A stretch of DNA of 64,000 nucleotides from Volutella citrinella (GCA_034401135.1 JAWZSP010000003.1:248001-312000); one strand, 5' to 3'. Shown: positions 20,975 to 32,040, counted from the first letter of the stretch. Translations and numbers: made by a program. Notes: generated by a model from the letters alone, not told the origin.

Positions 20975-22632
20975 ATGATCCAGCGGTCGCGACGCGGGTG
21001 AGCCGTCCCAAGCCTCCATACCATACCACGCCTCCATCCCATCACCTCCTTGGTCCATCTGACAATGCTGACGACGGCGCAGTTGCTGGACGTGCAAGAG
21101 AAGGCACAAGAAATGTGACGAAACGCACCCCGTGTGCCAGCGATGCACCCAGGCCGGCATGGTGTGCGAGGGGTACGAGACGCGGCTGACCTGGGGCCCT
21201 TCGGACTCAGAGACGCCGGCAGCTGGCACAGTCCTCAACCCTGTCCGTCAGACAAGGCCCCAGAGAAAGTCCCGGCGCAATGGTATTGGCAATGGCACCG
21301 GCAATGGGGTCCCTGATGTGGCCATGGACGACGTGACGAGTGAGACCACGGATGTGCTCGACCTCAACTTGGTCCCGTCACCTGGCCAGCTGGATCTGCT
21401 GTATCTGCAGCTCGAGCTAGAGGATCCATTGGGCACAGGGAGTTTCCCTACCGACGAAGAATCAGACCGCCTGATGGAAGACCGTACGTCGCCCTGTTAC
21501 AGCCCATGAACTAAAAAGCACCGTCTAAGCCCGCGATGCAGTTTCCACCAGGGGATACCAGACCCTAACCGGGCGATCTGGCGAAGACAGCCTCCTCAAG
21601 ACTGACATTTTGCCGCTGACCGACAGCTGCGTGGCCCTCAGACACGCCTGTCTAGCGTACCAGGCAAGCATCGACCCCGACATGGCGCGCTGGGCCCCGG
21701 TGTATATGCAATCTGCCCTGTCGCACTACTTTGACGACCTCAACACGCCCGCAAAGATTGATCTCGACTCGACCCTTGCTACAGGCGTCTTGTTATGTAG
21801 TGTCAGCGTATGCATCCCTCTCGACGTGATACTGACATGGATGCTGACGGTATAGATCAACTGCTCCTACACCTGGACGCCCCTCCTCAAGGGCCTCCAT
21901 GGCGTTCTGCAGTACAGAAACATCTTTAGCAAGCCCGAGCTATCCAAATTGGACGCTCATCTGCTCGAGGTGATTGGGCTACTCGACATTCCTTCCTTCA
22001 CCCTCAACAGAATCACCCCGGCAATGGAAATCTGGAAACTACACATTGAGCCCAAAAGCCTCGCGGGGGTCGAACAGACATCTGGGCTGCCCTACTCACT
22101 CGTCAGTCTATTCGCAAATCTGGGTTCACCCGAGGCGGAAAAGGCCCTGATGGAGTGGCCGGGCGAGATCGGCATCGAGTTCTTCCAGATTCATCTCTGG
22201 GAAGCCTTCCGCTTCGCAGGCGTCCTCCACAACCGGGCGCTGCTCGAGACGGCAGACACCTCCGACGGCGCGACCCCGGCCAGCGACCCAGCGGTACCTC
22301 GCACCGACATTGTGCGGATGCGCGCCTTTGCCGCGTTGCAGGCCATCCTAGACTCTGGGGCCTTTACCTTTCGCGCGGCCATTGCCCACGCGATCCTGTA
22401 CCCCCTCTTCATCGCCGGCCTATTCGCCGAGAATGAGGCCGAGAAGCGGCTCACCCGGCTGGGCTTTTACCACGTGGCCGGCCCGCATGCCGAGTCCATC
22501 CAGACGGAGGAGGCGGCGCTGGAGATTGTGACAAAGGTGTGGGAGCAGGGCAAGGGCCGTGGTCTAGCAGCGAAGTTGGTGCTGGCTACGAAGCTGGTGG
22601 CCGAGATGAACATGGAGCTTCATTTGTACTAG
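20975..22632 (+). CDS. Zn2Cys6 transcription factor with Fungal_trans_2-type C-terminus
   Basis: Exons 20975-20997, 21083-21483, 21542-21807 and 21856-22632 keep frame for 488 residues. The tiny first exon (23 bases) supplies MIQRSRRG, which joins to CWTCKRRHKKCDETHPVCQR and then CTQAGMVC, a complete six-cysteine binuclear zinc cluster at the very N-terminus. A low-complexity linker rich in Gly and Asn follows, then a helical region (SCVALRHACLAYQASIDPD onward) typical of the PF11951 family of about 500 residues. Nuclear regulator with unknown targets. Its neighbours, a GNAT gene and a carboxylesterase, do not reveal the pathway. The stop converges on the carboxylesterase stop, 157 bases away. 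Confidence 0.92.
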
Positions 22633-22789
22633 ATGGGAAAAGTACTGCTTGATCTGAATGAATGTCTTGGCTGTTATTGTAAGCGTGTCATTATGGAGAG
22701 TCAGGGTGTGCAACGGTTTGGTTTGAAGTAGGTCGTCAGAATGTGAAGATTCGAATATGATACTTGACTGCTTTATACCAATACAAAGA

Positions 22790-24587
22790 CTATACCTCGG
22801 CAGCAACCGCTTTGACCAATATCTCACCCACTACAGGCTCAACACCTGCCACGTCAACCGGCACCGAGTCGTCCCTCTCACTGTAACCCCCTTGGGTGGG
22901 ATCCCACTTGAAGTTACCCAGACGGCTCCTCTTGCCCGCAATGTCATCCACCGCCAGCGAGAACTTCTCATACACGCCCATGTCGATAATCTTCTGCATC
23001 CGGGCGTACTTCCTAACCGGCTCATCCTCATCCTCCGTCACCGCTCCATGCTTGTCGTCGGGCCCGTACCTCATCCACCTACGGCCGTCCGAGACGCGCG
23101 GCCACGGGTCCTTTCCGTAGGCGAAATCGATAAAGTGGCCGGCAAACGTCCGCGCAAGGCTTCTTTGACCCTCGGTGAGGCGCTCGTCAAAGTTGAGGAA
23201 GAGGTATAGTAGGTCGACGGCGTGGTACGCAAGGCCCTTGAAGGGGCTGTCGTGCGCGCAGACCTGGTCGAAGTGGTAGCCAAATGTCTGCGGGATGTCT
23301 GACCGGTGTGCTGACACCCAATTGTGCGTCTTGAAGGTTGCGTCGGAGGCGATGTCCTCCATGCACTTGACGAATTCGGCCTTGTCGAGGGATGGCGTGA
23401 TGCCGTAGAGGTCGAGGATCGTGTCTGCCGCGTCTTGGCCGAGCCACGAGATCAGGCCGTCCCGCACGGTGGTGAAGGTGTCGTCTAAGAAGCTCTCGTA
23501 AAAGATCATGCCCTCGTCGAGCACGTCTCCGACCATGTAGCCCTTGAGCCACGACGGCGGCGAAGAGATGGCATCAAACGATGGGCTGGCCGCGTGAAAG
23601 ACGCCGTCATCGCATGGGTTGCCTGTGCAGTTGAAGATGCCCTCAATTGGTACCGTTGCCTTGGCCACCAGCTCTTGAGGCGTATTGCGCAGCTGTTCAA
23701 GCGCCGTCGGCGAGTCCGGGTCGATGTTCAAGTGCTTGAGCAGCGCGCGGTACCGCCTCTCCTGGTGATCCAGCTTCCACGCCGGGATGGTGTTGAGATG
23801 CCCCGACATGGCGATGCCTCGATGGAAAGGCGCCGGGTTCTTGGCAGCGATCTGGTGCGAGACGCTCATACCTCCCGCCGACTCGCCGTAGATGGTGACA
23901 TTGTCCGGGTCGCCGCCAAACGACGCAATGTGCTTGTTCACCCAGTGCAGCGCCACCTGTTGATCGTAGAGGCCAAAGTTGCCGACGCCCTGGAAGCCGT
24001 CGCGCTCGAGGTCCGCCTGGATGGCCGCCGACGCAAGGAAGCCGCCCAGCCCGACGCGGTAGTTGAAGGTCACGGAGACGACTGGAGTGTCGCGGCTCTT
24101 GGCGTAGCTGACGAAGTTGACGCCGTCAAACACGCCCTTGTTTGCGCCGCCAAAGAGGAACGAGCCGCCGTGGATGTAGACCATGACGGGCAGCTTCTTG
24201 CCCGCCTCCTGTGTGGGTGTCGTGACGTTGAGAACGAGGCAGTTGAACTCGTCCTCCTTGGGCTCCTCAAAGTGAGGAGCGACGTCTACTGGAACGAGGG
24301 GGTCTTCGGGGCCATTGTACTCTGGGGGGTTTGGTGCGCTGCATCTGAGAGGGAGTCAGTCGTGCTCAACTGTGTCAGTCCGTGTCGACGTACCCAAGTT
24401 TTGTGCCGTCGTGGAACCCATCGGGCCATGATGTGTTCAGCTGCGAGCGAGTCCATCGCTTGGATAGGGTGGCATATGGGATCCCGTAGAATTGGTGGAC
24501 ATCGTCTGGGAAGCTGAGGCCTTGGACGATGCCCAGGCCTTCCACGGCGAGCTTGGTCTTTCCGACGGGCGTTTTGCTGGCTGGCAT
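22790..24587 (-). CDS. type-B carboxylesterase/lipase
   Basis: Exons 24587-24394 and 24344-22790 give 582 residues. Alpha/beta hydrolase of the COesterase family (PF00135). The oxyanion-hole motif is YIHGGSFLFGG and the nucleophile is S220 in TIYGESAGGMS; the preceding NCLVLNV corresponds to the conserved EDCLxLNV motif. The catalytic histidine is probably in AYHAVDLLYLFLNFD, where family members have HGxxLxY. There is no signal peptide (N-terminus MPASKTPVGKTKLAVEGLG), so it is likely intracellular, which separates it from secreted fungal lipases. It would hydrolyse carboxylic esters; the substrate is unknown. Confidence 0.93.
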
Positions 24588-25204
24588 GGCTGGCGAGATT
24601 GATGATGGGATTCCAAAGACGAGCTTCGAGCAACGATGGACACTGAAACAACTGCAACCTAATCAATCAAGGATCAAGTTATTTATTATGTCCACCTCCT
24701 GCTTGCGCAATCCCCTAGGCACCTCCTGGGCCCCGTCCTCTTGGTCAGCCAGGAACCGACACAGCAGGAGGCTAGTCTGGATGGAGCAAGTCCACGAGCG
24801 CGGGAAATGGTGGGGTGGCCAGATAAGCTGGGGTATTGTGTGGGGTTGGGAGGGGATACCGGGAATGGGCTTGCAGTGGAGCACTCAGTCTCATGATGGG
24901 CGAGATCCGCGGACGGAGCGCGCGGACGGCGAACCAAGATGTCTGTACGGGGGAAGACAGACTATTGGAGAGATGCGATTAAATTTCTCATGTGGGTAGA
25001 GACTAAGCAGTTTCATGATGTGAGACCCGGGGATATGCGGATGAGGACGAGGAGGGGCTTCACGACACGAGTTTGGCCACGGGCCGAGGAAGGATGGGAT
25101 AGAAAGTCGGCATGTCTTGGACTGCTGATTAAGCGCTATCGTAGATGAAACAGAGGTAATACTCTCAAAGCTACTGTTTAGAGCACTAAGGAAGATGTAA
25201 TTGG
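24588..25204. other. intergenic, no gene seen
   Basis: Region upstream of the carboxylesterase and downstream of the FAD oxidoreductase gene. No coding signal or repeat noticed. Confidence 0.5.
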
Positions 25205-26800
25205 CTATAGGCGGCTCTCGGGAGCTGACCCACCCAGCATGATGTGGTCAACCAACGTCGCGGCCGCCATGGCCGGTGTCCATGCCTGAACCCTATTCTC
25301 CGTCAGGATATACGCCTTTGGCAGACCAGAGACCGTCTCCTCTCCCAAGATCATTCGAGCAATCGCCTCTCCGCAGAGCCAGGCCTTGTCCATTCCATGC
25401 CCGTTGAATCCCGCCGCAATCCACTCGCCATCGCCGCTCCGGGTCGACAGGCTATTGGGCAGCCTACCCACAATGGGCATCCCATCCGCCGTGAACCCCA
25501 TGATGCCACTCCAGACCTCGAGCGGCTCCACGGGGTCAACGCCGCTCCAGATCCTGCTAGCCGCCGAGCACAGCGTCTCGCGCGCCTCGCTCGCGACGGA
25601 CGAGTCGTCGCTCGTCAGGAGTGTGCTCAGCTTCTGGGACTCGCCGCCGAGGAACATGACGCCCGTCTTTGCGTTCTGCTGCGCGTAGTACAGGCCCAGG
25701 TCAATGTGGCCCGTCTTGGCATCGTAGCTGCCCTTGTAAACGTAGGCCCACGAGACCTTGTCGCCTAGTAGGGGGAACGAAGGGCCCATCTTCTGTGTAG
25801 ACATCGTGCCTCGAAGCGGGTACAGCGTGCCGACTAGCTTGGGCACGAGGTGGCTGGAGTATCCGTTGGTGCAGTGGACGACGTGCTTGGCTCGGATGCT
25901 GCCTCTCGGCGTCTGGATCGTATATGGGTAGCCGTCTGGGGAGTTGGTCTTGTGCTGGACGGAGAGGACTGGCGTGTTCGTCTCAAGGGCGAAGCGGTTG
26001 GGAAAATCTCGTCTCATCGAGGCCAGTACGGCTGTAAGTAGCCTGTAGGGCCATAGGGCTGCCACGCCCTGCTGCTCCAATACTCCGGCACTGGGCGCAT
26101 ATGCAAACTTCTGTCATCCAGTCAGTATGAGTGCATGGGTCCATCCGACAGAGAGAACGTACCTTGGCGGCTTCTTTTGTCGACGACACCTTGTATCTCA
26201 GCTCTGATTCCGGAAAGCCCTTGAGGAGCTGTCGAGCTCCGTCAGCGGCTTCTCTGAGCGACTCGTGATCCGCAAAGGCCGTCGACGTGGTCACGTTGCG
26301 CAGTTCGACGGCCTCACGCTCCGCTGGGTCGAGCTGGGCGGCGAGCTCCTTGAGCCTGCGGATGTTGGCTTCGCTGAACCGAGCAGTCTCAATGGCCTGC
26401 TCAAGGCCGACCTCCTTGACGAGGCTGGGGAACAGGGAGTCGGTGTCGGACACGAGGTGGCCGCCGTTCCTGCCGGTTGCGCCGCTGACTGCCGTGCGGG
26501 CCTCAAGCATCGTCACACGAAGACTGGGAGCAACGGCATGGTTGAGGAGCGCGTGGGCGGTGCCACAGCCTGTGACACCCGAGCCGATGACGACAACGTC
26601 GGTGGTGGAGGCGAGGCTGGGCGATTGCGCGTTGGCGATGGTCGGGTGCGGAGGGTGCTGCCAGGCTGCGGCGGTGGGATTGCAGCTTGGGAGGCCTGCC
26701 GGGATGGTGATGAGGCTGACCACGTCTCGAGTGAATGCTGAATGTGTCAGTCGTGTCTATGTACGTGTGGCGGGTTGATGCGCTTACTGTCGTCTGCCAT
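25205..26800 (-). CDS. FAD-dependent oxidoreductase (DAO family)
   Basis: Exons 26800-26788, 26737-26163 and 26110-25205 give 497 residues. The first exon is only 13 bases (MADD plus one base), supported by phase and GTAAGC. The FAD-binding motif is VVVIGSGVTGCGTAHALL at about residue 50, with the acidic residue of the second strand in VTMLEARTAVSGATGRNGGH, characteristic of the DAO family (PF01266). The C-terminus has GFTADGMPIVGRLP and IAAGFNGHGMDKAWLCGEAI, as in gamma-glutamylputrescine oxidase-like amine oxidases. It probably oxidises a secondary amine or amino acid in the cytosol; the substrate is unknown. Confidence 0.9.
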
Positions 26801-28089
26801 TGTTGAGGGCTGAGCTGTAGATGTTTGGGCGTGATTGATGGATGGACGTTGAAGTGAGGCTGTCCATCGTCACAGCGGCAGCCATGACAGGTAGCTTAAT
26901 ACCCGCTAGAAGCCAATGCCGGCCCGCCTACCGGTCCAGTGCCGGGGCAGATAGCGACCCGCGCGGGTTGGCTTGCCTGAAACGGAGAAGGCCCATGTTA
27001 CTACACTAAGTTGAGGTAGTAGTACATGGTGCTGTGCTGTCCGTAGTCCCACCCTGTGGATATACGGCTGCATGTGGTGCCCGCGAGTTGCCAGGGCAAA
27101 CTGTCCCCAAACTCACCAAGTCATCACAGTCACCAATCGCACCTCAGCCTCCTGGGCGGTTTCTCAGGGGTCACTCAGCGGCCGGGTAGTGCTGCACTAT
27201 GCTATACATACGGAGACGAACAAAGGAGCCTTTAGTGTTCGGTTTGCACTTCTTCATGTTGTGTCCACAACAGTGTCAACCTTGTGGAGTCAACCTGGGA
27301 CGGCGTGTGAAGACAACAGAACAGCCACCTCAATGTTGCCATGTGTTATGACATAGGTCGGCGTAGGGTTGTCTGTTCTTACTATATGGTTAGAGTTGTA
27401 CAGTCTAACCCTAACCCGAGACTGCTGAGTGCTTTTTTCCGGGGGGTGATGAGAACAACCATAGCCGTGATCTCAAGAGTGGGCTGGATTCAACGACGAG
27501 CAAGCCCTTTTTGCCCAGGGGCGGCCTGGATGGGCCATGGTCATCGATATTATTACTGTGTATCACAAGAAGGCACAATGCAGGCACCCGAGGGCTTAGG
27601 GCTGGGTGAAAATGGTGAGTAAAAACTAGCTGGCCGCCCTCTTCCGCTCTCACAAGATCTTCACCTTTTCATCATTGTGTTCTCTTGCTATACCCCACTC
27701 ACCATTGGCCAACGTTGTTCTGTGTTTTGTTCCCGCCGTGGGCACCCTTTTGTGCTGCAGCGCCACACGAAAAGTCAACACAAGTCACGGGCCCAGACCA
27801 CTTTCGACGGGCTATAAGAACCTCGCGCGCGACCGACTTCCGAGCCCACAATGTCCTCCCACCAGACCAGCATCAACAACTGGGTTCCCACGACGCCTAC
27901 ATTATCAAACCCAGCCCTCTGCCTCAGAGTTCCCGTTCCCTACCCCAGAGTTCCCTGCCCCGTACCCCTTCTCCCGACAGCCCCAACTCTGACGAGCCCG
28001 GCTCTGCTAAACGCGGCCTCTTCAGCCCCATCAAGTCCCTCTCTAGTGGGGCAACCAGCGAGGAGGACCAACCCCTACCCCTGCGTTCC
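26801..28089. other. intergenic and possible 5' part of the trypsin-like gene
   Basis: 1.3 kb upstream of the first ATG of the trypsin-like gene. From about 27686 the frame of that gene is already open but lacks an ATG. A telomere-like CTAACCCTAACCC lies at 27405-27417. An additional upstream exon is possible. Confidence 0.4.
27405..27417 (+). repeat. short telomere-like motif CTAACCCTAACCC
   Basis: Two copies of the fungal telomere hexamer on the C-rich strand. Too short to indicate a chromosome end; possibly a transcription-factor (Rap/Tbf-like) site or chance. Confidence 0.6.
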
Positions 28090-29709
28090 ATGGACGCGGA
28101 GATGGCGATGGCACTGCAAGGCCCACGCCGGCCCAGTGAGCAGGAACGCCATGCTTACTACTACGGTCTGCGGAGCCACCCAAAGCTTGTGGCCAGGTCC
28201 AGTACGGAGCCCTGGGTTTACAGGCAGTACATGCAATATCCCGTCCCCAAATCTCTCCATGTCGTTGCCCAGCACCCAATCATCCAACTGTGGAACGACT
28301 CGACCAGCTCACTTCGCCAAGCCGTACGCGACGCTACGAAGAACATCAACTGGACCGCCATCGATGTCCTTCGCATCGGCTATGACGCGACCGCCGAGGA
28401 AACAGAGTCCCCACCCCGCCCAGTCACGCTGCTCATATCAGTCGAGCCAGATTCCACATCCTGGGAAGAAGGGTCCCACCTTGTAGCCCAGTGTCTGTTG
28501 GCTCTCGAGGCAGAAGGTCTGCATGATGTCCAGTGCGAAGTCAAGGAGAGTCGGTTTTACGCCTCTTGTACGACTGGCGGGTCATCTGATGCCCTCCTTA
28601 TTGCACCCGACAAGTTGCATCTCGACGAGCGATATGCCAATTTGTCCGACTGCATCGGAACGTCCATCGGCCCAGCGAGTCATGCTGAACATTCGGGAAC
28701 CAAGGGCCTCTATCTCCGCCAGAAAGACGCAGGCACCATCTTGGCTTTGACCTGCCGTCATGTTGCCTTGCTCGGGACGGACAGTTTCCAGCCCGCAAAC
28801 GCAACCGGAAACGACAAAATCGCCATTGTACAACCCGGAGAACGGAAGCTGACAGAAATTGGCGAAGACGTTGACGTCGACATAAGGGGGACCAAATCCG
28901 ACCTCGTGGACAAATTTGATCCAGTGTCGGGCGTGAAATCCACCAGACCATACTTTAACTCGGACCAGATGCAACAAGACTTGAAAAAGTACCAGGACCT
29001 GCGTCAGGCCATTTCGCGCTTCCATCACCCGGATTCTCGTGTCATTGGCCACGTCTTGTTCGCTACCGACTACTCCAACCATCGGATGACCGACACTCAA
29101 GGCCCCTTCCTGCGACTGAGAGACTGGACTCTGATCCAACTCGACCCCGGAAAGCATGAACAGCCGCTTGGTTCACTGAAGAACATTGTCCCGTCAAGCA
29201 AACGTGTTGTCGCGAAGCTGCTAGCCAAGGCGGAGCATGATGTTCCGGAGCTGGCCATGATGTCACACGAAGAAACGACCTCCCCGATGCAGATTTCCAA
29301 CCAAGTGGTCCCCGAAACCGAACTGCGGAGCCCGCGACAGATGCATGCAGATGAAGAAAGCACCCTGGTTGTCCTGAAGTACGGCGCCAAGAGCGGGGCG
29401 ACTGCCGGAATCACTAACCCAGCGACCTCTGTGCGCAAGATTGAACGGGTTCCAGTCCTTGGCATCCATCGGGAATCGGAAGAACTTCTTGTGCTGGGGA
29501 TCAGGACTGGAGCAAGCACGGGACGGGAGTGCTTCACGCAAGATGGCGACTCGGGGTCTTGTGTCTGGGATTGCACCGGCCGGGTCGTGGGCATGGTTAC
29601 CGGAGGGTTGGAGAACCTCACCCCATACCATGATGTCACGTACGTGACGCCTATGGAATGGTTGCTGGAGGATATCAAGGCGCACGGATTCGATGTCGAG
29701 ATTGTTTAA
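28090..29709 (+). CDS. hypothetical protein with trypsin-like peptidase domain
   Basis: From the first in-frame ATG at 28090 it encodes 539 residues. The frame is open for a further 135 codons upstream with protein-like Ser/Pro-rich content, so the true 5' end may lie in an earlier exon that I could not define. The C-terminal half has a chymotrypsin-fold arrangement: H224 in LTCRHVALL, D345 in LRDWTLIQLD and S488 in DGDSGSCVWD, followed by GRVVGMVTGG, as expected after the nucleophile. The spacing is larger than in trypsin. There is no signal peptide in this model, suggesting an intracellular enzyme. Such orphan proteins are frequent in filamentous fungi and are also found as domains linked to NLR-like receptors (family knowledge). 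Substrate and role are unknown. A copy of its last codons follows the stop. Confidence 0.8.
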   Translation: MDAEMAMALQGPRRPSEQERHAYYYGLRSHPKLVARSSTEPWVYRQYMQYPVPKSLHVVAQHPIIQLWNDSTSSLRQAVRDATKNINWTAIDVLRIGYDATAEETESPPRPVTLLISVEPDSTSWEEGSHLVAQCLLALEAEGLHDVQCEVKESRFYASCTTGGSSDALLIAPDKLHLDERYANLSDCIGTSIGPASHAEHSGTKGLYLRQKDAGTILALTCRHVALLGTDSFQPANATGNDKIAIVQPGERKLTEIGEDVDVDIRGTKSDLVDKFDPVSGVKSTRPYFNSDQMQQDLKKYQDLRQAISRFHHPDSRVIGHVLFATDYSNHRMTDTQGPFLRLRDWTLIQLDPGKHEQPLGSLKNIVPSSKRVVAKLLAKAEHDVPELAMMSHEETTSPMQISNQVVPETELRSPRQMHADEESTLVVLKYGAKSGATAGITNPATSVRKIERVPVLGIHRESEELLVLGIRTGASTGRECFTQDGDSGSCVWDCTGRVVGMVTGGLENLTPYHDVTYVTPMEWLLEDIKAHGFDVEIV

Positions 29710-29711
29710 TC

Positions 29712-29870
29712 GTTACTTGGGGATGTCAAGGCGCGCGGCTTCGATGCAGAAATCGAGGGGACTGGGGGGCTGGTTGCGCGGTGGATGGCGGGTTGCACAG
29801 TGGACAGTGGACGGTGGATGGGGGATGGTACAGTATCAAGACAGTCATTCTCAATAAATGCTAGTAGACC
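29712..29870 (+). pseudogene. in-frame partial duplicate of the trypsin-like gene's 3' end
   Basis: Directly after the stop, in the same frame, the DNA reads LLGDVKARGFDAEIE, matching the gene's own ending LLEDIKAHGFDVEIV codon for codon with mostly conservative changes. It stays open for about 50 codons to a TAA near 29871. It is either a tandem duplicate of the 3' end or a former C-terminus cut off by the present stop. Confidence 0.55.
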
Positions 29871-29871
29871 C

Positions 29872-30145
29872 TAAGCTAAGGTACTCCTCGCCCGCCTAAA
29901 CTGCTACTGGACAACCCCTAAACTTACCCCCGGCAGACCCTAAACTACCCTTCAACCCCCTAAACTACCTACCTTACCTACCCCTCGACCGCCTGAACTA
30001 TTCCTGGACGGCACCTAAACCTACCCCTCGGTGGACCTAAGCTGCCCTTTAACCCCCTGAGCTTACCCTTTAGCGGACCCTAATCTACCCCTCCGTAGAC
30101 CTAAACTGCCGTACCCCTCACTGGACCCTGAACTTATGGGGCCTA
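29872..30145 (+). repeat. degenerate 22-base minisatellite
   Basis: About a dozen imperfect head-to-tail units with consensus close to CCTAAACTACCCCTCGGTGG plus AC, from 18 to 32 bases each. Units begin with variants of CCTAAACT and contain CCCCTC. The CCCTAA core resembles the fungal telomere repeat, but the unit is longer and non-telomeric. It lies between the trypsin-like gene and the isocitrate-lyase family gene. Confidence 0.8.
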
Positions 30146-30286
30146 AGCCAACTCCTCGAGTAGCACTCGATGGAGAATAGGCATTGTGCCCCGACACATA
30201 GCTTCAAATGACTGCCCAAGGGACAAGTCTGTCTCCTTCCACAGTTTCCTTTCAATGCGTACGCAGCCTGCGTTGGAGGGAAAGCA

Positions 30287-31279
30287 TCACACCCGCGTAT
30301 ACATCTTCCCACCGGCTTTCTGGTCAAGTTTCACAGCTTCATCAAGCCCAACAACCTGAAACAGCTTCTTGGCAGTAAAGTCGGACGATACCGCCGTCGC
30401 GCCCGTGTCCATGAGCTTCGCGTAGCCCGCCTTCATTGCGTCGTATGCCGGCCCGAGACCAGCAAATGGGAAAATGATGACTCTGTACCCGAGCTCCTTG
30501 GCCTGGGCAGGTGTCCAGTTGGGCGTGATGCCGTTTTCCACAATGTTGAGCAGCACTGGCGTCGGCGCGAGAAACTGGCAGCAGGTTCTGGCCTCCTCCT
30601 CGGATGTGACGCCCTCGATGAATGCCACGTCCGCCCCGGCTTCGATGGCGGCGCGCATCCGCTTTAGACACTCGTCGAGGTTGTGCGTCTGCAGCGCGTC
30701 GGTCCTGGCGATGAGCACTAGGTCTGAGCCCAAGCGGTCCCGGGCTTGCGACGCAGCAGAAATTCGGAGGACGAAGGTATCTACATCTACAACCTCCTTG
30801 CCGCCGAGGTGGCCGCACCGCTTCGTCTGGATCTGGTCCTCAATGTGCAGCGCCGAGACGCCGCTGCGGTGGTACTGCGACACGGTGCGCGCAACCATGT
30901 TGGCGCCGCCATATCCAGTATCTGCATCTGCAATGACTGGAATGGATGGATCAATGTTGGCAATCATTTCGGCGTGCTCGCGCATGTCGTTGAGCGTGGC
31001 AAACCCAAGGTCGGCCTGGCCCAGCTTTGACGCGCTGGTGCCAGCCCCAGTCTGTCGCGATGAAGTTGAGTCTCGATCCGATATTGATGGCCGAAGGGTT
31101 GCACTCACCATGTAGAGGTATTTGAAACCTGTCTGCAGAGCAACACGCGCACTGAGGCCATCATAGACTCCTGGTGCAATGATAATATCGTCAGTCTGCG
31201 TGAGTGCTCGCCGCAACTTTGTAGCCGCAGCAACGTTGGCGGGCTTCTGCCCATCGGCCGCACCGTTTGAATGGTCCAT
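30287..31279 (-). CDS. isocitrate lyase / PEP mutase family enzyme
   Basis: Exons 31279-31109 and 31051-30287 give 311 residues. Spliced sequence restores KYLYMTGAGTSASKLGQADL, conserved in this family. TIM-barrel motifs: PVIADADTGYGG (metal-binding aspartates), ALHIEDQIQTKRCGHLGGK with the KRCGH active-site loop as in methylisocitrate-lyase-like lyases, LIARTDALQ and FIEGVTSEEEAR. The length fits the short PEP mutase/2-methylisocitrate lyase group rather than the 550-residue glyoxylate isocitrate lyase. It likely cleaves a C-C bond in a 2-hydroxy-acid; oxaloacetate hydrolase or methylisocitrate lyase are alternatives. No targeting signal. The intron is 57 bases with no in-frame stop. Confidence 0.92.
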   Translation of the reverse strand: MDHSNGAADGQKPANVAAATKLRRALTQTDDIIIAPGVYDGLSARVALQTGFKYLYMVSATLRPSISDRDSTSSRQTGAGTSASKLGQADLGFATLNDMREHAEMIANIDPSIPVIADADTGYGGANMVARTVSQYHRSGVSALHIEDQIQTKRCGHLGGKEVVDVDTFVLRISAASQARDRLGSDLVLIARTDALQTHNLDECLKRMRAAIEAGADVAFIEGVTSEEEARTCCQFLAPTPVLLNIVENGITPNWTPAQAKELGYRVIIFPFAGLGPAYDAMKAGYAKLMDTGATAVSSDFTAKKLFQVVGLDEAVKLDQKAGGKMYTRV

Positions 31280-32040
31280 GGCAGCCTTGGCGATTGATGA
31301 AAATCCCCAGTGATATCTAGATTCGATGTAGATGTTATAAAATACATTTCAGCCCGATAACGGCCTCAATCCTACCCCTCATACGGCCATGAATGTGAAA
31401 GAGGTTACCTCGGCAAAGCTGCAAAGAGGCACAGCGACAACCATGGGTCTCCGATCGGCATCGATTGGAAGTGGTTTGTTTGAACGGCATGGACCCCCTG
31501 GATGTTCCTAACCTGATTTTGTGTCCTGTTGCCGTGAGGGGGGCAGTAAGCGATGGGCAATCGCCGCATTTGTGAAGGTGTCGATGCATGACATGCATTC
31601 TGCGACAGCGGCTGTGCTGGCTTAAGCTCCATGAACACCCGACATGAGATTCAACATGTTCAATGACATGTCTAGTTGTAAAAGCCTTTGTTCATGGAAT
31701 ACAGCACCGGTGGCAAACAACACACCACGCTAATAATAGTATACTGGATACATGGATCTGATTGTACTAGATGGGGTTGCTGGGGTGTACCTTGATGGAT
31801 CTTTCTGTCATCCACTGGTGCTTGGCGGTAATAAAGTTATCGTTTCCTTGACCTGAGGCATAATTGACTTTGCCTCAGGATCCCGAGCAACATTCGGCTA
31901 ACCGGCGGCTGGCAAAGGCTGTCTCGGCAATTGCCTGGAAATAATAGTCCAAGTTGGATTCCAGAATGCGGGGTTGTCATCCCACCCATCTCTACTACCT
32001 CCCATCATCACTCATTTCGCCCACTCGTCCATACACCACA
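31280..32040. other. shared divergent upstream region
   Basis: 761 bases between the divergent starts of the isocitrate-lyase family gene and the enoyl-CoA-hydratase-like gene. No gene seen; both promoters must lie here. Confidence 0.5.

Noticed and set aside
15927..24587. Possible secondary-metabolite cluster (transporter, DUF3237, acetyltransferase, regulator, esterase)
   Set aside because: No polyketide synthase, peptide synthetase, terpene cyclase or other backbone enzyme is present, and the genes belong to generic families.
27405..27417. Chromosome end or subtelomere signal
   Set aside because: Only two hexamer copies, and the flanking sequence is ordinary gene-bearing DNA on both sides.
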